Part shown: positions 15,564 to 23,814 of the stretch, one piece after another
How positions within the stretch are numbered: position 1 is the first letter of the stretch
Layout: each line of letters starts with the position of its first letter
NCBI RefSeq assembly: GCF_009711265.1
Contig: NZ_WMII01000009.1
Span: 107,972 to 171,971, forward strand
From: Paracoccus shanxieyensis
GTDB lineage: Bacteria; Pseudomonadota; Alphaproteobacteria; Rhodobacterales; Rhodobacteraceae
Reading direction: 5' to 3'
DNA: 64,000 nt
The notes under the pieces: generated by a model
The model's input: the letters and a program-made list of their open reading frames with translations, nothing else
What the model was told of the DNA's origin: nothing
Databases searched by the model: none
Position numbers and translations under genes: made by a program

Positions 15564-17330
15564 TCAGACCGGCCAGACAGCAAGGATCAGCGGCGTGCCC
15601 AGCACCACGACCAGAACCGACAGCGGCGCGCCCAGCCGCGCGTAATCGCCGAAGCGATAGCCGCCGGGGCCCATCACCAGCGTATTGCACTGATGCCCGA
15701 TGGGCGTCAGGAAATCGCAGCCCGCGCCGACCGCCACCGCCATCAGAAACGCATCGGGCTTGAAGCCCAGCGTGCCGGCGAATGTCGCGGCGATGGGGGC
15801 CATGACCAGCACGGTGGCGGCATTGTTCAGAAACGGTGTCACCGCCATCGCGGCCACCATGATCAGCGCCACCGCACCCCATGCGGGCAGCCCTGTGGCC
15901 AGCCCCGACAGCAGCGTGCCGATCAGATCGGTGCCGCCTGTGGTCTGCAACGCGCCGCTGACCGGGATCAGCGCGCCCAGCATGATCAGGATCGGCCATT
16001 CGATCGCCTCATAGGCGGCCTCGGGGCTGATCGCGCCGGTCAGCATCATCGCCAGCGCGGCGCCGAAGAACGCCACAGCGACGGGAACATAGCCAAAGGC
16101 GGTCAGCCCCATGGCGACGGCCAGAATGATGACCGGCAGCACGTCGCGCCGGACCGAGCCGATGCGCAATTCCCGCTCGGCCAGCGGCAACAGCCCCAGC
16201 GTGGTAATTGTTTCGGGCAGAACGTCCAGCGGACCCTGCAGCAGCACGACATCGCCCGGTTGCAGCCGCGCCTGCGCCAGCCGTTCGGTCATGCGATGGC
16301 CGGCGCGGGCGATGGCCACCAGATTGACCCCGTGCCGTTCAAACAGCCGCATGGCGCCTGCGCTTTTGCCGATGACCGGGGCGCTGGTCTGGACCACGGC
16401 CTCGATCACGGCGGTCTTGACGGCCAGTTCCTCGACCTTGTCCTGCCCCGCCAGCGACAGCCCCCCGACCGAGGCCGCACGCTCCAGCCCGTCGGGCTGT
16501 CCGCGCAGTTGCAAGATGTCGCCCGCCTCGATCACGGTATCGGACAGGGTGATCTGACGGCGCTTGTCGGCGCGGATCAGGCCCGTCACCGCCACCTCGC
16601 CATCCGCCATGCCCAGAAATGCGCCGATGGTCTTGCCGACGGCGGGCGCGTCATCCGGGACCGTCGCCTCGCTGGCGTAATTGCCGATATTCACCGTCTC
16701 GCCCAGTGTCGCGGTGGTGCGGCGGTCGGCGGGCAGCAGGCGATAGGCCAGCAGCAGAAACACCATGCCGATCAGCGACAGACCCAGACCCACCGGGGCA
16801 TAATCGAACATCTTGAACGGCTGGCCCGTCAAATCCTGACGCACCTGCGACACGATGATATTGGGCGAGGTGCCGACCATGGTGATCAGCCCGCCCAGAA
16901 GCGACCCAAAGGCCATCGGCATCAGATAGCGCGAGGGCGAGTTGCCGGATTTCTTGGCCATCTTCAGCGCGGCGGGCATCATCATCGCCAGCGCGCCGAT
17001 ATTCTTGATCAGCGCCGAGAGCAGCGTGACCGAGCCGACCAGAACCAGAAGCTGCACCTGAAACCGGCTGAGCTTGCGCACCAGCCAGCGCAGCGCGGTT
17101 TCGATCAGCGCCGATCTGGACACGGCGGCGCTGACCACCAGCGCGCTGCCGACGATGATGACGATATCGTCGCTGAAGCCGCGAAATGCATCCTCGGGCG
17201 CGACCGTGCCTGCCGCAAGCGATGCCATCAGCGCCAGCATCGCCACGATGTCGTATCGCAGCCTTCCCCAAAGAAACAAACCCATCATTGCGAAAATGAT
17301 AGCGAAAGCAGCAATTTGAGGAGAGGTCAT
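15564..17330 (-). CDS. SLC13-family permease with paired TrkA-C domains
   Basis: A 588-residue inner-membrane carrier of the divalent anion:sodium symporter / SLC13 type. About six membrane segments precede residue 190, the middle (about 200-400) is soluble and contains two TrkA-C ligand-binding folds (LRGQPD and LQGPLDVL pieces), and further segments follow. SLC13-type signatures include TSPNIIVSQ and TPIGHQCNTLV. Transport of a dicarboxylate, sulfate or a similar anion is likely. The true substrate cannot be told. Start at 17330 chosen to drop 22 non-family residues of a longer frame. Divergent from the catalase gene. Confidence 0.8.
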   Translation of the reverse strand: MTSPQIAAFAIIFAMMGLFLWGRLRYDIVAMLALMASLAAGTVAPEDAFRGFSDDIVIIVGSALVVSAAVSRSALIETALRWLVRKLSRFQVQLLVLVGSVTLLSALIKNIGALAMMMPAALKMAKKSGNSPSRYLMPMAFGSLLGGLITMVGTSPNIIVSQVRQDLTGQPFKMFDYAPVGLGLSLIGMVFLLLAYRLLPADRRTTATLGETVNIGNYASEATVPDDAPAVGKTIGAFLGMADGEVAVTGLIRADKRRQITLSDTVIEAGDILQLRGQPDGLERAASVGGLSLAGQDKVEELAVKTAVIEAVVQTSAPVIGKSAGAMRLFERHGVNLVAIARAGHRMTERLAQARLQPGDVVLLQGPLDVLPETITTLGLLPLAERELRIGSVRRDVLPVIILAVAMGLTAFGYVPVAVAFFGAALAMMLTGAISPEAAYEAIEWPILIMLGALIPVSGALQTTGGTDLIGTLLSGLATGLPAWGAVALIMVAAMAVTPFLNNAATVLVMAPIAATFAGTLGFKPDAFLMAVAVGAGCDFLTPIGHQCNTLVMGPGGYRFGDYARLGAPLSVLVVVLGTPLILAVWPV

Positions 17331-17429
17331 CCGCAGATCCGTGACGCGAGTTGCTGAAAATCGAACGTCAGCTTTCCTGCAAGGTTCCGCGACCATGGGC
17401 AGGATCGTCCCCGGCCATCATTTCTTTAC

Positions 17430-17454
17430 GGAACTGCCCCGCCGCCGGCACGTT
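17430..17454 (+). promoter_or_regulatory. EcfG-type general stress promoter for katE
   Basis: GGAAC (17430-17434), 16 bases, CGTT (17451-17454): an exact match to the alphaproteobacterial general-stress sigma consensus. It lies 41 bases before the catalase ATG. It should drive katE and perhaps the two small genes behind it. Confidence 0.78.
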
Positions 17455-17495
17455 TTTTGGGCAGGCCAACCCACCCCAAATCCGGAAGGTAAAAG

Positions 17496-19583
17496 ATGGC
17501 GAATTCCCTTGATCGCGACGACGCGGGCAACGCAGACACCGGCAACGCAGAGACCGGCAACGGAGGCGAAACCCAGCAGCTTGCCTCGGGCAAGGATCAG
17601 GTTCTGACGACGAACCATGGCGTGCCGGTATCGGACAACCAGAACAGCCTGAAGGCCGGGGATCGCGGTCCGACCCTGCTGGAAGATTTCGTGCTGCGCG
17701 AAAAGATCTTTCACTTCGACCATGAACGCATTCCGGAACGCATCGTCCATGCCCGCGGCTCGGTCGCGCATGGCTATTTCGAATGCACCGACCCTATCCC
17801 GGATTTAAGCCGCGCCAGCCTGTTTGCCGAAGCGGGCAAGCGCACGCCGGTGATCGTGCGCTTTTCCACCGTCGCGGGCGGCGCGGGCTCGGTCGATACG
17901 CCGCGCGATGTGCGCGGATTTGCCACGAAATTCTATACCGATCAGGGCAATTGGGATCTGGTGGGCAACAATATCCCGGTCTTCTTCATTCAGGACGCGA
18001 TCAAGTTTCCCGACCTGATCCACTCGGTCAAGATGGAGGCGGATCGCGGTTTTCCGCAGGCGGCCTCGGCGCATGACACGTTCTGGGATTTCGTCTCGCT
18101 GATGCCGGAAACCATGCACACGGTCATGTGGGCCATGTCCGATCGCGGCATCCCGCGCAGCTACCGGATGATGCAGGGCTTTGGCGTGCATACCTTCAAG
18201 CTGGTGAATGAGGCGGGTCAGGCGCAGTTCGTCAAGTTCCATTGGCGGCCCAAGCTGGGCATGCAATCGCTGGTCTGGGACGAAAGCGCCAAGCTGCAGG
18301 GCGCGGATAACGATTTCCACCGCCGCGATCTGTGGGAGGCGATCGAGGCCGGGGACCACCCCGAATGGGAACTGGGCATTCAGGTGTTCGATCAGGCCTT
18401 GGCCGACAGCCTGCCCTATGACGTGCTGGACGCGACCAAGATCATCCCCGAAGAGGTCGTGGCGCTGCGCGTGATCGGCCGTATGGTGCTGGACCGCAAC
18501 CCCGACAACCATTTCGCCGAAAACGAACAGCTGGCCTTCCTGCCCTCGAACGTGGTGCCGGGCATCGACTTTTCCGATGATCCGCTGCTGCAGGGGCGGC
18601 TGTTTTCCTATCTGGACACGCAGAAATCGCGGCTGGGCACGACGAATTTCCACCAGATCCCGGTCAATGCGCCGAAATGCCCCTATGCCAATATGATGCG
18701 CGACGGCATGATGCAGACGCAGGTGCCAGAGGGTCGGGCGAATTATGAGCCGAACAGCCTGTCCGAAGCAGGCGAGGATGGCGGCCCGCGCGCCTCGGCC
18801 AGAGGCTATCGCACCGCGCCGCAGCGGGTCGAGGGCGAAAAGCTGCGCCAGCGTGCCGAAAGCTTTGCCGACCATTTCAGCCAGCCGCGCATGTTCTGGC
18901 GCTCGCAGACAGAAAACGAGCAGGCGCATATCGCCTCGGCCATCGTGTTCGAGCTGTCCAAGGTGGGGCTGGATCACATCCGCCGCCGGGTGCTGTCGCA
19001 ATTGCGCAATGTCGATGACACCTTGGCGCAGCGCGTGGCCGAGGGGCTGGCGCTGGATCTGCCCGACGCCGCCCCGTCTGCGCAGGCGGCGACGGATCTG
19101 GACATCTCGGATGCGCTGTCGATCCAGAAGAACTGGCATGCGACGTTGCAGGGCCGCAAGGTCGGCATCCTGTTCGATGCAGGCTCGGACAATGCGGCCA
19201 TCCAGAAGCTGTCCGACGACATCCGGCAGGCCGGGGGCACGCCCTTTACCATCGCGCCCAAGGTCGGCGGGCTGAAATTGCAGGACGGCACGCTGACGGC
19301 GGATGGCCAGCTTGCGGGGTCGCCGTCATGGCTGTTTGACGCGGTGGCGCTGGTCCTGACCACGGATGCGGCGCAGAAACTGGCGCAAGACAGCGCGGCG
19401 GTGGGCTTTGTGTCGGACGCCTTCGCGCATCTGAAAGCCATCGGCCATGACGCGGGCGCGCAGCCGCTGCTGGATCGTGCAGGCATCAAAGCCGATGCCG
19501 GGATCACCGATCTGGCCGGGCTGACCAAGGCCGCCACGCAAAGATACTGGGCGCGCGAGCCGCAGGTCCGCGATCTGGCATGA
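17496..19583 (+). CDS. katE: Large-subunit haem catalase (HPII/KatE type)
   Basis: A 695-residue clade 2 catalase that destroys hydrogen peroxide. Catalytic His85 lies in RIVHARGS, the partner Asn in [10 protein letters not shown] (about 158), and the haem-ligand Tyr in [10 protein letters not shown] (about 372). The C-terminal 150 residues form the extra DJ-1/PfpI-like domain of large catalases (GRKVGILFD). The first 30 residues are low-complexity with repeated TGNA-type units. GGAAGG precedes the ATG by seven bases. The upstream EcfG-type promoter places it in the general stress response. Confidence 0.95.
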   Translation: MANSLDRDDAGNADTGNAETGNGGETQQLASGKDQVLTTNHGVPVSDNQNSLKAGDRGPTLLEDFVLREKIFHFDHERIPERIVHARGSVAHGYFECTDPIPDLSRASLFAEAGKRTPVIVRFSTVAGGAGSVDTPRDVRGFATKFYTDQGNWDLVGNNIPVFFIQDAIKFPDLIHSVKMEADRGFPQAASAHDTFWDFVSLMPETMHTVMWAMSDRGIPRSYRMMQGFGVHTFKLVNEAGQAQFVKFHWRPKLGMQSLVWDESAKLQGADNDFHRRDLWEAIEAGDHPEWELGIQVFDQALADSLPYDVLDATKIIPEEVVALRVIGRMVLDRNPDNHFAENEQLAFLPSNVVPGIDFSDDPLLQGRLFSYLDTQKSRLGTTNFHQIPVNAPKCPYANMMRDGMMQTQVPEGRANYEPNSLSEAGEDGGPRASARGYRTAPQRVEGEKLRQRAESFADHFSQPRMFWRSQTENEQAHIASAIVFELSKVGLDHIRRRVLSQLRNVDDTLAQRVAEGLALDLPDAAPSAQAATDLDISDALSIQKNWHATLQGRKVGILFDAGSDNAAIQKLSDDIRQAGGTPFTIAPKVGGLKLQDGTLTADGQLAGSPSWLFDAVALVLTTDAAQKLAQDSAAVGFVSDAFAHLKAIGHDAGAQPLLDRAGIKADAGITDLAGLTKAATQRYWAREPQVRDLA

Positions 19584-19611
19584 TTTCCGAACCACAGCGA
19601 AAGGACGCCGC

Positions 19612-19818
19612 ATGAACAATCCCGATCCACATCGGCAGACCCCGCCTCCGCGTCAGGCGGGCCGGGGGGCTGTCGTCATCATTGCCATCGTCGTGGCGGT
19701 GATCGTGGCGATCTTCGTCTTGCGGCAATTCTGGCACGCCGATGAGCAGCAGGAAGACCCCGCCAGCATCAGCGCGCCCGCCCAGCAGGGCGAGGGACAG
19801 GCACCCGCGGAACAATGA
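19612..19818 (+). CDS. Small single-span membrane protein
   Basis: A 68-residue protein with one strong hydrophobic helix (residues about 20-40, AVVIIAIVVAVIVAIF) and hydrophilic ends rich in Gln, Pro and Glu. AAAGGACG lies upstream of the ATG. It follows katE by 28 bases and is probably co-transcribed as a stress protein. I do not recognise a named family. Confidence 0.6.
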   Translation: MNNPDPHRQTPPPRQAGRGAVVIIAIVVAVIVAIFVLRQFWHADEQQEDPASISAPAQQGEGQAPAEQ

Positions 19819-19839
19819 CACCCTGAAAGGAGACACCAG

Positions 19840-20046
19840 ATGGGCCAGAAATTCGATCCCGAAAAGGCCAATGAGGACTTCAACACCAAGCAACAGGCGC
19901 AGCATGAAAAGCTGGGCAATTTGCGCAACATCAAGAACCCGCAGCAGCTGCACAACGCCAATCCGCCCAATGCCGGTGGCGAAAACCGCGAGGCGGGCGA
20001 CCGCCATGCCAGACAGAACGACCGCGCCACCAATGGCGGGGAATAG
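19840..20046 (+). CDS. Small hydrophilic, Asn/Gln-rich stress-type protein
   Basis: A 68-residue, charged, cysteine-free protein rich in Asn, Gln and Glu, likely disordered (HNANPPNAGGENREAGD). AAAGGAGA lies at a good distance before the ATG. Its position behind katE and before a strong hairpin suggests it closes that transcript. No named family recognised. Such hydrophilic small proteins are common in general-stress regulons. Confidence 0.55.
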   Translation: MGQKFDPEKANEDFNTKQQAQHEKLGNLRNIKNPQQLHNANPPNAGGENREAGDRHARQNDRATNGGE

Positions 20047-20061
20047 GTCGCGAAGCTGAGT

Positions 20062-20091
20062 GCGGGCGATGGCGTCAGACCCATCGCCCGC
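20062..20091 (+). terminator. Strong hairpin after the katE transcript
   Basis: An 11-bp perfect stem (GCGGGCGATGG and its complement) around an eight-base loop. There is no T run, so it may act as an RNA end-protecting stem or a weak terminator rather than a classical one. Confidence 0.5.
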
Positions 20092-20110
20092 TGACTTGTC
20101 CCGCGCAACC

Positions 20111-20156
20111 GGCCTGATGCACCCGGCAAGATCCGTGATGCGTCAGGCCATTTTTC
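20111..20156 (+). terminator. Intrinsic terminator just upstream of the PPC gene
   Basis: A ten-base stem GGCCTGATGC/GCGTCAGGCC with one G-T pair, a 19-base loop, then ATTTTTC. It ends 22 bases before the start of the DUF296 gene. That gene must then use a promoter inside this hairpin region, or the hairpin is a control element. Confidence 0.5.
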
Positions 20157-20177
20157 ATTACCCCAAAAGGACATGCG

Positions 20178-20618
20178 ATGAAGACGAAACTGCTGCACAG
20201 CGACGCCGAACGAACCTATGCCGTCATTCTGGAAGAAGGCGATGAGGTGATGGCGTGCCTGATGTCCTTTGCGAAAGCCGAGCGGCTGAGCGCCGCCAGC
20301 TTCAAGGCCATTGGCGCGTTTCAGACCGCGACGCTGGCGTTTTTCGACTGGAGCAGCAAGACCTATGAGCCGATCCCGGTCGAGGAACAGACCGAGGTCG
20401 CATCCCTGACCGGCGATATCGCGCTGGATGACAAGGGCGCGCCCGCGCTGCATGTCCACGCCGTGCTGGGCAAGCGTGACGGCAGCGCGGTGGCCGGGCA
20501 TCTGCAAGGCGGTCTGGTGCGGCCGACGCTGGAGATCATCCTGACCGAACAGCCGCGCCATCTGCGCAAGCGGCATGATCCGGCCTCGGGGCTGATGCTG
20601 ATCGACCCCGAAGCGTGA
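20178..20618 (+). CDS. PPC/DUF296 domain protein
   Basis: A 146-residue protein built of one PPC (plants and prokaryotes conserved) domain. The hallmark is the His cluster near residue 95 (ALHVHAVLGKRDG) followed by GHLQGG. In bacteria these form trimers that may bind metal, and DNA binding is shown for plant relatives with added AT-hooks, which are absent here. AAAGGA lies upstream of the ATG. It converges with the YihY gene, with six bases between them. Function not known. Confidence 0.8.
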   Translation: MKTKLLHSDAERTYAVILEEGDEVMACLMSFAKAERLSAASFKAIGAFQTATLAFFDWSSKTYEPIPVEEQTEVASLTGDIALDDKGAPALHVHAVLGKRDGSAVAGHLQGGLVRPTLEIILTEQPRHLRKRHDPASGLMLIDPEA

Positions 20619-20624
20619 AGCGGG

Positions 20625-21782
20625 TCAGCGTCTTGGCGCCCTGAGCATCCGCCACACAGCGCGGCCCGCCAGCACGGCAGCAAGGCCAAGCTCGGTCACG
20701 GGCGTGGTGTCATCGCGCTGGCGCGGCGGGGCCGAAGCCTTTGGGCCGGAAGCGTATAGGCCCGAAGCGACCGTGTCCGAAGCGTGTGGGCCCGAAGCCT
20801 CCGGGGCCGCGTCGGGCAGATCCGGCGGCGGCGTATCGGCCTTGACCGCGCCGCGCTGGCCCATCGGCTCGGGCGCGCCGGTGGTGGTGTCGCGCAGGGT
20901 CTGCTGCTCGGTCTCGGCATTCAGTTCTGCCCCGGCAAGGATGACATAGGCCGACAGCCACAGCCATGTCAGCAGCAGGATCACCCCCGCCAGCGTGCCA
21001 TAGGTTTCCGTATAGCTGCCGAAATTGCTGGCATAGGCCGAAAATCCCAACGAGGCCGCGATCCACAGCACCGTCGCCAGCGCCGCGCCAAGGCTGAGCC
21101 AGCGCCAGCGTGCCGCCGACCGCGCCGGGCCGAAGCGATACAGCATCGCCAGCCCCATCATCATGAAGACCGCAAGGATCGGCCAGTTGATCCAGCACAC
21201 CATCGCGGCGAAACGCGGTCCCAGATGCAGCAATTCGACCAGCGCGGGCAGCACGACGATCAGGCCGATGGCAAGGATAAAGCCCACGACCAGCGCCAGC
21301 GTGATGGCAAAGCCGGTCAGGTAAAGCCGCAGGTAACCCCGGGTTTCCTCTTCGTCATAGGCGATGTTCAGCCCCTCGATCAGCGTCATGACGCCCTTCA
21401 TCGCGCCATAGATCGCCAGCAGCAGCCCCGATGCCGCGACAAGTCCCGTGCCGGTTTCGCTGCTGGTGACCTTGACCATCTGGTCGCGGATGATGGCGGC
21501 GGCATCAGGGGGCAGGACGGCGACGATGGTGTCGGTGGTCGCGTCCAGATCGGCCGGGTCAAGGATCAGCCCGGAGATGCCGACAATCGCCGCGATCGCG
21601 GGAAAGATCGCGATCAGCCCGTAAAACGCGATGCCCGCCGCGACGACGCCGATATGATCGCGGGTGATTTCGGATTGCACGCGCCACAGGATCTGCACCC
21701 AGCCCTTGGCCGGTATCTGTGCCGGAGACCCGGCTTGATGTCCCATTTTCTGGTGAAGATCTTCTTTTGTTTCAATGGGCAT
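20625..21782 (-). CDS. YihY/BrkB family inner-membrane protein
   Basis: A 385-residue membrane protein with about six helices. Family motifs are HIGVVAAGIAFYGLIAIFPA near residue 45-65 and the segment near SYTETYGTLAGVILLLTWLW at about 255-275. Family members were once called RNase BN, but no nuclease activity is supported. The cytoplasmic C-terminal tail is Pro/Ala/Ser-rich and contains five exact-length pentapeptide repeats. I start it at MPIETKED (21782). A candidate EcfG-like promoter is at 21813-21837. Function: envelope or stress related, uncertain. Confidence 0.82.
   Translation of the reverse strand: MPIETKEDLHQKMGHQAGSPAQIPAKGWVQILWRVQSEITRDHIGVVAAGIAFYGLIAIFPAIAAIVGISGLILDPADLDATTDTIVAVLPPDAAAIIRDQMVKVTSSETGTGLVAASGLLLAIYGAMKGVMTLIEGLNIAYDEEETRGYLRLYLTGFAITLALVVGFILAIGLIVVLPALVELLHLGPRFAAMVCWINWPILAVFMMMGLAMLYRFGPARSAARWRWLSLGAALATVLWIAASLGFSAYASNFGSYTETYGTLAGVILLLTWLWLSAYVILAGAELNAETEQQTLRDTTTGAPEPMGQRGAVKADTPPPDLPDAAPEASGPHASDTVASGLYASGPKASAPPRQRDDTTPVTELGLAAVLAGRAVWRMLRAPRR
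20724..20798 (-). repeat. Five 15-bp tandem repeats encoding pentapeptides in YihY
   Basis: On the minus strand five consecutive 15-base units each begin GCTTC and encode ASGPH, ASDTV, ASGLY, ASGPK and ASAPP. The Ala-Ser pair is constant and the last three residues vary. The block lies in the cytoplasmic tail, so copy-number change would not break the frame. Confidence 0.85.
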
Positions 21783-21812
21783 CAGGAACTTTCGTGGCTG
21801 CTTTCCTGACCC

Positions 21813-21837
21813 AACGCAGAGTTGAGCGATCCGTTCA
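21813..21837 (-). promoter_or_regulatory. Candidate EcfG-like promoter for the YihY gene
   Basis: Minus strand TGAAC, 16 bases, CGTT: one mismatch to the GGAAC consensus with standard spacing. It lies 31 bases upstream of the start at 21782. It also sits at the end of the neighbouring cytochrome c gene. Confidence 0.4.
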
Positions 21838-22839
21838 CCGCATCGCGAAATAGGCCGCCAGTGCGGCAATCTGGTCATCCGTCAGCTGTTGCGCGGCCTG
21901 CGCCATCAGGGGCGCGCGCGCGGCACCGCCGCGATGGCCGTCGCGCCACAGGCGCAGTTGCGCGGCCAGATAGCTTTGGCCTTGGCCGTCAAGGCTGGGG
22001 ATCAGGGGGTTGCGGTTCTGCGGGCCGTGACAGGCAAGGCAACTGGGCACTTCGCCCGCGCCTTGGTCGGCCAGCACCGCGCCGGCATCTGCGTCGCCGG
22101 TCACGGCAGGCCGAGGTGGTGCGGGCAGATCGGCCATCGCAGATGCCAGCCGGGCATCGGCGGTGGCGGGCAGTTTGCTTGCGGCGTGCTGCATAATGCC
22201 GCTGGCTCGCGCGCCCGAACGATACGCGGCCAGCGATGCCGCGATATAATCGGGGCTGAGGATATCCAGACGGGGCGCGCGCGACGTGCCGTCCGGGCCA
22301 TGGCAGCTGGCGCAATAGCCCTGTTCCCCGGTCTGGGTCAAAGCGGTGTAATCCTCGGCCGTCATGCCATCGCGGACGGCGTTCAGAAAGGCCACCACGG
22401 CCCAGACCTCATCCTTGCGTCCCTCGGCGGGCCAGGCGGGCATTCCGGTCATCTTCACGCCCTGATCGACGATCCAGTGCAGGTGCTGGGGCTGCCATGG
22501 CTTCACCGCCTGCTGGATCTGCGGCGGATGCGGCACCATGGCGGCAATGGTGGCGTCGGCATCGCGGCCGGGCGTGGCGTGGCAGGTGACGCAGGCGCTG
22601 GCGTAATGCCGCGCGCCCAGCTCGATCAGGGCCGGGTCGTCCAGATCGGGCGGCACCTCGGACGCGGCGGGCGCGCGCCATTTGACGGCGTTTTCAAAGG
22701 TCGTATGCATCGCCCAGTCGGTGATCGCCCAATGCCCGCGCCGGGCCGAGGTATCGAACAAGCCAAAGAATACCACCGCCAAGCCGGCAATCGCGCCCAG
22801 CACAGCCAGTCCTGCCAATGTGGCGATGACGTGTTTCAT
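21835..22839 (-). CDS. Membrane-anchored tri-haem cytochrome c
   Basis: A 334-residue protein with one N-terminal membrane segment (residues 3-28) and three CxxCH haem sites: CVTCH (about 86), CASCH (about 178) and CLACH (about 270). The last two thirds resemble a tandem cytochrome c4-like pair. It should face the periplasm and feed electrons to the oxidase encoded upstream in the same operon. Its ATG overlaps the stop of the CtaG-like gene by four bases. It is the last gene of the operon. Confidence 0.85.
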   Translation of the reverse strand: MKHVIATLAGLAVLGAIAGLAVVFFGLFDTSARRGHWAITDWAMHTTFENAVKWRAPAASEVPPDLDDPALIELGARHYASACVTCHATPGRDADATIAAMVPHPPQIQQAVKPWQPQHLHWIVDQGVKMTGMPAWPAEGRKDEVWAVVAFLNAVRDGMTAEDYTALTQTGEQGYCASCHGPDGTSRAPRLDILSPDYIAASLAAYRSGARASGIMQHAASKLPATADARLASAMADLPAPPRPAVTGDADAGAVLADQGAGEVPSCLACHGPQNRNPLIPSLDGQGQSYLAAQLRLWRDGHRGGAARAPLMAQAAQQLTDDQIAALAAYFAMR

Positions 22840-23411
22840 GTCGCAGCCTCGGGTTGGGACAGGGCGCTGGCGGCCAAAGCGACGCCCGCCAGCAGATAGA
22901 CCGGCGTGCCGATGGCCAGCATCAGCATGCCGCCAAGCGCCTGACCTTCGGGATCGGGCGGCGTGCCGCAATAGCTTGCATAAAGATCGCGCGGCGCCAG
23001 CGTCAGCAGCGCCCCCAGCAGCGTCATGTGCATCGAGGTCAGCAAAAGCCCCGCCGCCCCCAGAAGGCGCGGACCATGCAGGCAGCCCGCCCAGACGAAC
23101 AGACCGGCCAGCAGAAAGGTCGCCTGCTCCAGCACGAAGGCGCCGGGCAGCCGATAGGCCGCGCCATGGGCGGCGGGCAAATGCCAGCCCCAGACCAGCA
23201 GGAACTCAAGCCCCGCCGCCAGCAGGGCTGGCATGGCGAAGATCCGGCCCAGACGCGGAAAGCCCAGCACCAGAAGCGGCGCGGCCAGCGCCACCAGCAC
23301 CATATGCCGCAGCATATGCAGCGGAAACCGCGCCGTGTCGGGCAGCGGGATCAGCCAGATCGCCGCCAACAGCCCCGCCGCGCCAAGGATGCACAGGCCG
23401 CGCATGCTCAT
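22836..23411 (-). CDS. CtaG/caa3-type oxidase assembly-like membrane protein
   Basis: A 191-residue protein with about six membrane helices and the His-rich loops typical of the caa3-type CtaG family (PLHMLRHMVLVALAAPLL near residue 31, LTSMHMTLLGALLTLAPRDLY near 125). Probably helps assemble the copper centres of the neighbouring oxidase. Coupled by four-base overlaps to the genes on both sides, with start at 23411 over the previous stop. Confidence 0.8.
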   Translation of the reverse strand: MSMRGLCILGAAGLLAAIWLIPLPDTARFPLHMLRHMVLVALAAPLLVLGFPRLGRIFAMPALLAAGLEFLLVWGWHLPAAHGAAYRLPGAFVLEQATFLLAGLFVWAGCLHGPRLLGAAGLLLTSMHMTLLGALLTLAPRDLYASYCGTPPDPEGQALGGMLMLAIGTPVYLLAGVALAASALSQPEAAT

Positions 23412-23806
23412 TGGCAACTCGCGATGAACAGGGCGGGCAGGGCGACATAGACCACCCCGATCCCCGAGATGATCGACAAGAGCAGCGCCGCATGGCCCAG
23501 AAACCGGTGCCGGCTTTCGGGCTGGTGCAGACTGGTATCGCCGCGCGTTCCGGGGTGCCATTGCTGAATGGACCTGCGCGCCTGCCACAGGATGATCGCC
23601 AGCGCCAGCACGGTCAGGCCAAGCACCGACAGCCGCAAGAACAGCACCCCCTGCGACGATCCGAACTTGGCGCACCAGACCGCGCCGCCGCCATAGCACA
23701 GCAGAAAATGAAACGCCCAGACCGTCGGCGACAAGGCGATGCGCCACAGGCTGGCGCTTTCGTCGCGGAACTCCTCCTGGTCTTCGCGGGCGCTGATATC
23801 GGGCAT
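23408..23806 (-). CDS. Small oxidase-operon membrane protein
   Basis: A 132-residue protein with three predicted membrane segments (about 20-42, 49-70, 105-128). It lies between the subunit I/III fusion and the CtaG-like protein, in a place where other alphaproteobacterial coxMNOP-type operons also carry a small membrane protein. No motif identifies a catalytic role. An accessory or assembly subunit is the likely reading. I start it at MPDISARED (23806), nine bases after the stop of the subunit I gene. Confidence 0.65.
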   Translation of the reverse strand: MPDISAREDQEEFRDESASLWRIALSPTVWAFHFLLCYGGGAVWCAKFGSSQGVLFLRLSVLGLTVLALAIILWQARRSIQQWHPGTRGDTSLHQPESRHRFLGHAALLLSIISGIGVVYVALPALFIASCQ

Positions 23807-23814
23807 GGCGGACC

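Noticed and set aside
15693..17357. Plus-strand frame of 554 codons opposite the SLC13 permease
   Set aside because: His/Gln/Arg-rich antisense composition and no family. The permease frame has clear membrane segments.
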